DNA of 9,748 nucleotides from DAOTTX01 sp034437515 (GTDB taxonomy: Bacteria; Chloroflexota; Anaerolineae; Aggregatilineales; Phototrophicaceae): positions 1 to 9,748 of the forward strand of contig DAOTTX010000211.1 in the NCBI GenBank assembly GCA_034437515.1, in the 5' to 3' direction. A model generated the notes under the pieces. It was not told the DNA's origin and did no database searches. It saw nothing but the letters and a program-made list of their open reading frames with translations. Positions 7,271 through 9,748 of the stretch are shown here, piece after piece; within the stretch, counting starts at the first letter, position 1, and each line of letters begins with the position of its first letter. The position numbers and the translations under genes are program-made.

Positions 7271-8416
7271 ATGACGATCAAGACGTTGGTGCTTTCTGGT
7301 GGTGGGGGACGTGGTGCGTTCCATGCCGGGGTGTACAAATATCTGAGCGAACAGAACAAACCCGGTATAAACGCTGACCATGCCGGGGCATGGCAACCGG
7401 ATATTATCGTCGGTACGTCTATCGGTGCGGTGAACGGTGCGGCGATTGCGCAGGGCATCAGCGCAGCAGATCTGGAAACATTCTGGCTTTCCCTACGGGA
7501 GCGTGATGTACAGGGCATCCCGCCGGGGATGGGTCGCATCGCCCGTTGGGTTGCAAATACTCTGCTGCGTAAATCCATCGGTACGCGCCTGCCGCGTGTG
7601 GACGAAAGCATCGCGTTTTCACCTGCCGTCAGTGAATCCTGGCCGCCGCTGCCGCTAATGCCACGTCCGCTGAGTGAGCGCCTTATCGGGCGGTGGAATA
7701 ACCTGCTTGATACCCGACCGCTGTATAATACGCTGGTCGAGCGCCTCGGCCTGGATGAGCAAGCCATTACCGAGAGCGCAATCGCGTTGCTCATCAGCGC
7801 GACCAACGTACAAACCGGCGAAGGTGTGGTGTTCAGCAACCATCCTGTTTATGATTCAGACACCGGCGAACAGCGCAAAGGGTTGGAAACGCCGATTGAT
7901 GTGCGCCGCATCATGGCCAGTTGCAGCATCCCGATGGTCTATCCCTGGACGCAAGACCGAGACGGTGAGGTCTATTGGGATGGGGCAGTAGTCGCTAATA
8001 CTCCGCTTGGCCCGGCGTTTGACCTTTGCACATCGCGCGATGTGGCGATCGAAGAAAATATGGAAGCAATCATCGTAATGATGACACCCTGGTGGGAAAG
8101 TGACGAACAAGCACCCCATTATGGGCGGCTGCCGCAGAGCTTTGGCGAGGCCATTACGTGGACGCTCGATTGGGCGTTGTTGGCATCCTTCCGTGCGGAA
8201 CTCAAGCTGATGCGCACGGTTAATCGTTCGGCGGAACAGGCTATCGCCAGAGGGGAGCAGCAGCGGTATCGTATTGTTGAGGACATGATCGTGTCGCCGG
8301 AGACATTTTTGCCGGTTGAGCGCATCATTGACTACGATGAACCTGCCAGCCGCAAACTGATCGAGATGGGTTATCGTGCAGCGGAGAAAGCATTCAAAGC
8401 GCGGTTTGGAGTGTAG
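7271..8416 (+). CDS. patatin-like phospholipase/acyl hydrolase family protein
   Basis: A 381-residue serine acyl hydrolase with a Ser-Asp dyad. The ATG at 7271 is chosen because GAGGT and GGTGGGG (7256-7267) precede it and the usual patatin N-terminus follows at once; a longer in-frame reading would begin inside the terminator. Motifs: oxyanion-hole glycine loop SGGGGRGAFHAG (9-20), nucleophile elbow GTSIGAVNG (48-56) with Ser50, and DGA at 237-239 (Asp237) in YWDGAVVANTP. MASCSIPMVYPW (215-226) is the segment that usually precedes the DGA motif. Residues 85-150 form a proline-rich insert. No signal peptide or transmembrane segment is evident, so a cytoplasmic or membrane-peripheral enzyme is likely. 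Bacterial members hydrolyse phospholipid or other acyl esters; the substrate here is unknown. It appears monocistronic: a terminator lies upstream and a convergent gene downstream. Confidence 0.93.
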   Translation: MTIKTLVLSGGGGRGAFHAGVYKYLSEQNKPGINADHAGAWQPDIIVGTSIGAVNGAAIAQGISAADLETFWLSLRERDVQGIPPGMGRIARWVANTLLRKSIGTRLPRVDESIAFSPAVSESWPPLPLMPRPLSERLIGRWNNLLDTRPLYNTLVERLGLDEQAITESAIALLISATNVQTGEGVVFSNHPVYDSDTGEQRKGLETPIDVRRIMASCSIPMVYPWTQDRDGEVYWDGAVVANTPLGPAFDLCTSRDVAIEENMEAIIVMMTPWWESDEQAPHYGRLPQSFGEAITWTLDWALLASFRAELKLMRTVNRSAEQAIARGEQQRYRIVEDMIVSPETFLPVERIIDYDEPASRKLIEMGYRAAEKAFKARFGV

Positions 8417-8420
8417 TCGT

Positions 8421-8445
8421 AGAGGCGTCCTAGCAGGACGCCCCT
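8421..8445. repeat. palindromic element between convergent genes
   Basis: AGAGGCGTCCT (8421-8431), AGC, AGGACGCCCCT (8435-8445) form an 11-bp stem with one A-C mismatch around a 3-base loop. It lies 4 bases after the patatin stop and 57 bases beyond the end of gap on the other strand. Neither side has a T-run, so it is at best a weak two-way terminator. Its GGGGCG-type arms resemble dispersed palindromic repeats found between genes in several bacterial groups. Bases 8446-8502 hold only short repeats of TGCGA and no gene. Confidence 0.6.
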
Positions 8446-8502
8446 GCATTATGCGACATGATTAACGATATGCGATGTTTTGCGATGAAGAACGCTGCTT
8501 AC

Positions 8503-9516
8503 TTAGCTCGTGACCTTCTCGTTCTCGACGATGGCAAGGGCTTCGCGCACCATCTGGTTGGTGTAACCCCACTCGTTGTCGTACCATGCCATGACTTTGA
8601 CCAAGTTGCCGTCTACGACTTTGGTCATGCTCAGGTCAACGATAGAGGCGTGCGGGTCTTGCACGATGTCTGATGAGACCAGCGGCTCGTGGGTGTAACC
8701 AAGTATATTGAGGTAACGTTCGCTCTTGGCTTCTTCCTCGAAGGCCGTGTTGATCTCTTCTTCGGTGACATCTTTTTCCAGCAAGAAAACCATATCGGAA
8801 ATTGACCCGACTGGCACCGGCCCACGCACCGCGACGCCGTCGAACTTGCCTTTGAGTTCGGGCAGGGCTTTGGTGGTGGCGATGGCTGCGCCCGTGCTGG
8901 TCGGCACGAAGTTGGCGGCGGCGGCCCGTCCACGCCGGAAGTCTTTCTTATTCGGTCCGTCCACGATGGCCTGTGTTGAGGTGTAAGCGTGGATGGTCGT
9001 CATAATCGCCTTCTGTACGCCGAACCGCCGGTTGAGGATTTCCGTCACCGGGGTGATATTGTTGGTCGTACAGCTCGCGCAGGAAAGGATCTGCGTCATG
9101 CCGTCTTCGGTGTTGGTGCCATGTACGACGGTCGGCACATCTTCGCTCTTGGTCGGTGCGGAGATGATGACGTAACGCGCCCCGGCCTCGATGTGCTTGG
9201 CGGCGTCGTCACGTTTGGTGAAGAAACCGGTGGACTCGATAACGATGTCTACGTCCATCTCATCCCAGGGGAGTTGTGCGGGGTCACGTTCGCTCAGATA
9301 GGGAATTTTCTGCCCATCAATGACGATATTGTTGTCTTTGACAGAAATGACTTTGTCGTAGCGCCCGTAGGCGGTGTCGTAGCGGATGAGATAAGCAATA
9401 TTTTCGATGTCGGCGATGTCATTGACGGCGACCAATTCAAGCGCCAGTGTATCCATCAGTACCTTGAGCGTTGCGCGTCCGATGCGTCCCATGCCGTTGA
9501 TTGCAATCTTAGCCAA
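8503..9516 (-). CDS. gap: type I glyceraldehyde-3-phosphate dehydrogenase
   Basis: Glycolytic/gluconeogenic enzyme converting glyceraldehyde 3-phosphate, phosphate and NAD+ to 1,3-bisphosphoglycerate; 337 residues, full length. The start is TTG (9516-9514), fixed by AGGAGG six bases upstream and by the expected N-terminus AINGMGRIGR. Residues match classical numbering: catalytic Cys149 in SCASCTTN, His176 in TTIHAYTS, phosphate-site Thr150, Thr179, Thr208, Gly209, Arg195 and Arg231, and WYDNEWGY near the C-terminus (311-318). Asp33 after Asn32 in VAVNDIAD and Pro188 favour NAD over NADP. Departures from common GapA: SCASC for SNASC, Asn153 where the second active-site-helix cysteine usually is, Gly187 for Leu, and RGPVPVGSISD (231-241) for the usual RVPTPNVSVVD. 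It looks like a divergent but active subfamily. Stop TAA at 8505-8503. No pgk or tpi follows; the next gene is convergent. Confidence 0.96.
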   Translation of the reverse strand: MAKIAINGMGRIGRATLKVLMDTLALELVAVNDIADIENIAYLIRYDTAYGRYDKVISVKDNNIVIDGQKIPYLSERDPAQLPWDEMDVDIVIESTGFFTKRDDAAKHIEAGARYVIISAPTKSEDVPTVVHGTNTEDGMTQILSCASCTTNNITPVTEILNRRFGVQKAIMTTIHAYTSTQAIVDGPNKKDFRRGRAAAANFVPTSTGAAIATTKALPELKGKFDGVAVRGPVPVGSISDMVFLLEKDVTEEEINTAFEEEAKSERYLNILGYTHEPLVSSDIVQDPHASIVDLSMTKVVDGNLVKVMAWYDNEWGYTNQMVREALAIVENEKVTS

Positions 9517-9522
9517 AATAAA

Positions 9523-9528
9523 CCTCCT
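9523..9528 (-). promoter_or_regulatory. strong Shine-Dalgarno that fixes the gap TTG start
   Basis: The minus strand reads AGGAGG, then TTTATT, then TTG GCT AAG. The perfect Shine-Dalgarno at 6-base spacing supports TTG as the initiation codon; the next in-frame ATG encodes Met9 inside the conserved Rossmann glycine motif and would destroy it. Confidence 0.85.
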
Positions 9529-9584
9529 GTGTTTGGATAGTTTTCCTTAATTTTCATGGTATCGTTTTAGAATGTGTCAGGCAT

Positions 9585-9600
9585 GACTCTGAGACGAGTC
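9585..9600. promoter_or_regulatory. dyad upstream of gap, proximal
   Basis: GACTC-TGAGAC-GAGTC is a 5-6-5 inverted repeat in the leader region of gap, about 70 bases upstream of its start. It may be an operator or a leader hairpin. A weak minus-strand promoter reading just downstream is CTGACA (9580-9575) with GAAAAT (9555-9550), whose 19-base spacer is longer than normal. I found no better promoter in 9517-9661. Confidence 0.3.
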
Positions 9601-9626
9601 TTGTTTAAGTTGTATCCGTTCAGGGG

Positions 9627-9642
9627 GGTATAGAGCGATACC
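9627..9642. promoter_or_regulatory. dyad upstream of gap, distal
   Basis: GGTAT-AGAGCG-ATACC is a second 5-6-5 inverted repeat, centred 42 bases from the first. On the minus strand a TTGACG (9647-9642) abuts it but has no -10 box at a proper distance. The sequence differs from the proximal dyad, so one protein binding both is unproven. Confidence 0.3.
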
Positions 9643-9661
9643 GTCAAGGGTAGATCAACGG

Positions 9662-9748
9662 TTAGAGGAGCGAAGGTGGTGTCGTCCCTGAGCGTTGGGC
9701 CTGCAAAGCGTCCCGTACCAGCTCGAAAGGGTGACGCCCCTGCTGGCG
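9662..9748 (-). CDS. possible 3' end of an upstream gene, cut by the window edge
   Basis: On the minus strand the frame starting at base 9748 stays open for 28 codons and stops at TAA (9664-9662). The end of the product, HPFELVRDALQAQRSG followed by TTPPSLL, has the mix of charged and hydrophobic residues of a protein C-terminus, and the gene would run in the same direction as gap, 145 bases ahead of it. I do not recognise the family from so short a piece. A competing plus-strand reading begins at GTG 9676 after GAGGAG; the minus-strand reading looks more protein-like, but neither is secure. Confidence 0.4.
   Translation of the reverse strand, partial: RQQGRHPFELVRDALQAQRSGTTPPSLL

Noticed and set aside
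7171..7839. Minus-strand open frame of 222 codons opposite the patatin-like gene
   Set aside because: It ends within the liv terminator and its product is Ser/Arg/Pro-rich; the sense strand has all the patatin motifs.
8452..8486. Three TGCGA-type words (8452, 8471, 8481) between the convergent genes
   Set aside because: They are too short and unevenly spaced (19 and 10 bases) to call a CRISPR, iteron or binding array.
8989..9540. Plus-strand open frame of 183 codons opposite gap
   Set aside because: It mirrors the gap codons and runs past the gap start; no ribosome binding site or family motif is seen, so it is a shadow.

Overview
The window reads as a stretch of bacterial chromosome built from ordinary housekeeping and transport genes. 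Base composition is moderately GC-rich. Spacing is compact, with ATGA-type and 20-base gene overlaps and strong purine-rich ribosome binding sites. A Chloroflexota (Anaerolineae-like) source is my best guess. It rests on the methionine/glutamate-rich low-complexity tail of the substrate-binding protein and on the character of the proteins; no marker gene here proves it. I see no phage, IS element, CRISPR array, tRNA, rRNA or integration site.

Layout. Bases 2-646 are the 3' part of an alpha/beta-hydrolase gene whose start lies outside the window. After a 109-base gap with a perfect -10 box comes a complete five-gene branched-chain amino acid type ABC importer on the + strand: binding protein (756-2045), permease LivH (2138-3313), a very large permease LivM (3316-5610), ATPase LivG (5591-6418) and ATPase LivF (6415-7128). 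A textbook intrinsic terminator (7174-7203) closes it. A patatin-like acyl hydrolase (7271-8416) follows as its own unit. It converges on a minus-strand glyceraldehyde-3-phosphate dehydrogenase gene (8503-9516) that starts with TTG. The last ~230 bases hold the gap leader, with two small dyads, and probably the 3' end of another minus-strand gene.

How it works together. LivK should capture a ligand outside the membrane and pass it to the LivH/LivM channel, with LivG/LivF supplying ATP hydrolysis. A 13-bp stem-loop between livK and livH probably keeps binding-protein mRNA more abundant than the membrane-component mRNA. The hydrolase, patatin-like protein and GAPDH show no visible functional tie to the importer.

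I did not find a clear new biological system. The most unusual item is the LivM permease, which carries about 390 extra, strongly hydrophobic N-terminal residues. Next come a possible second disulfide beside the binding-protein ligand site, the lack of a lipid anchor on that protein, and the atypical GAPDH sequence.
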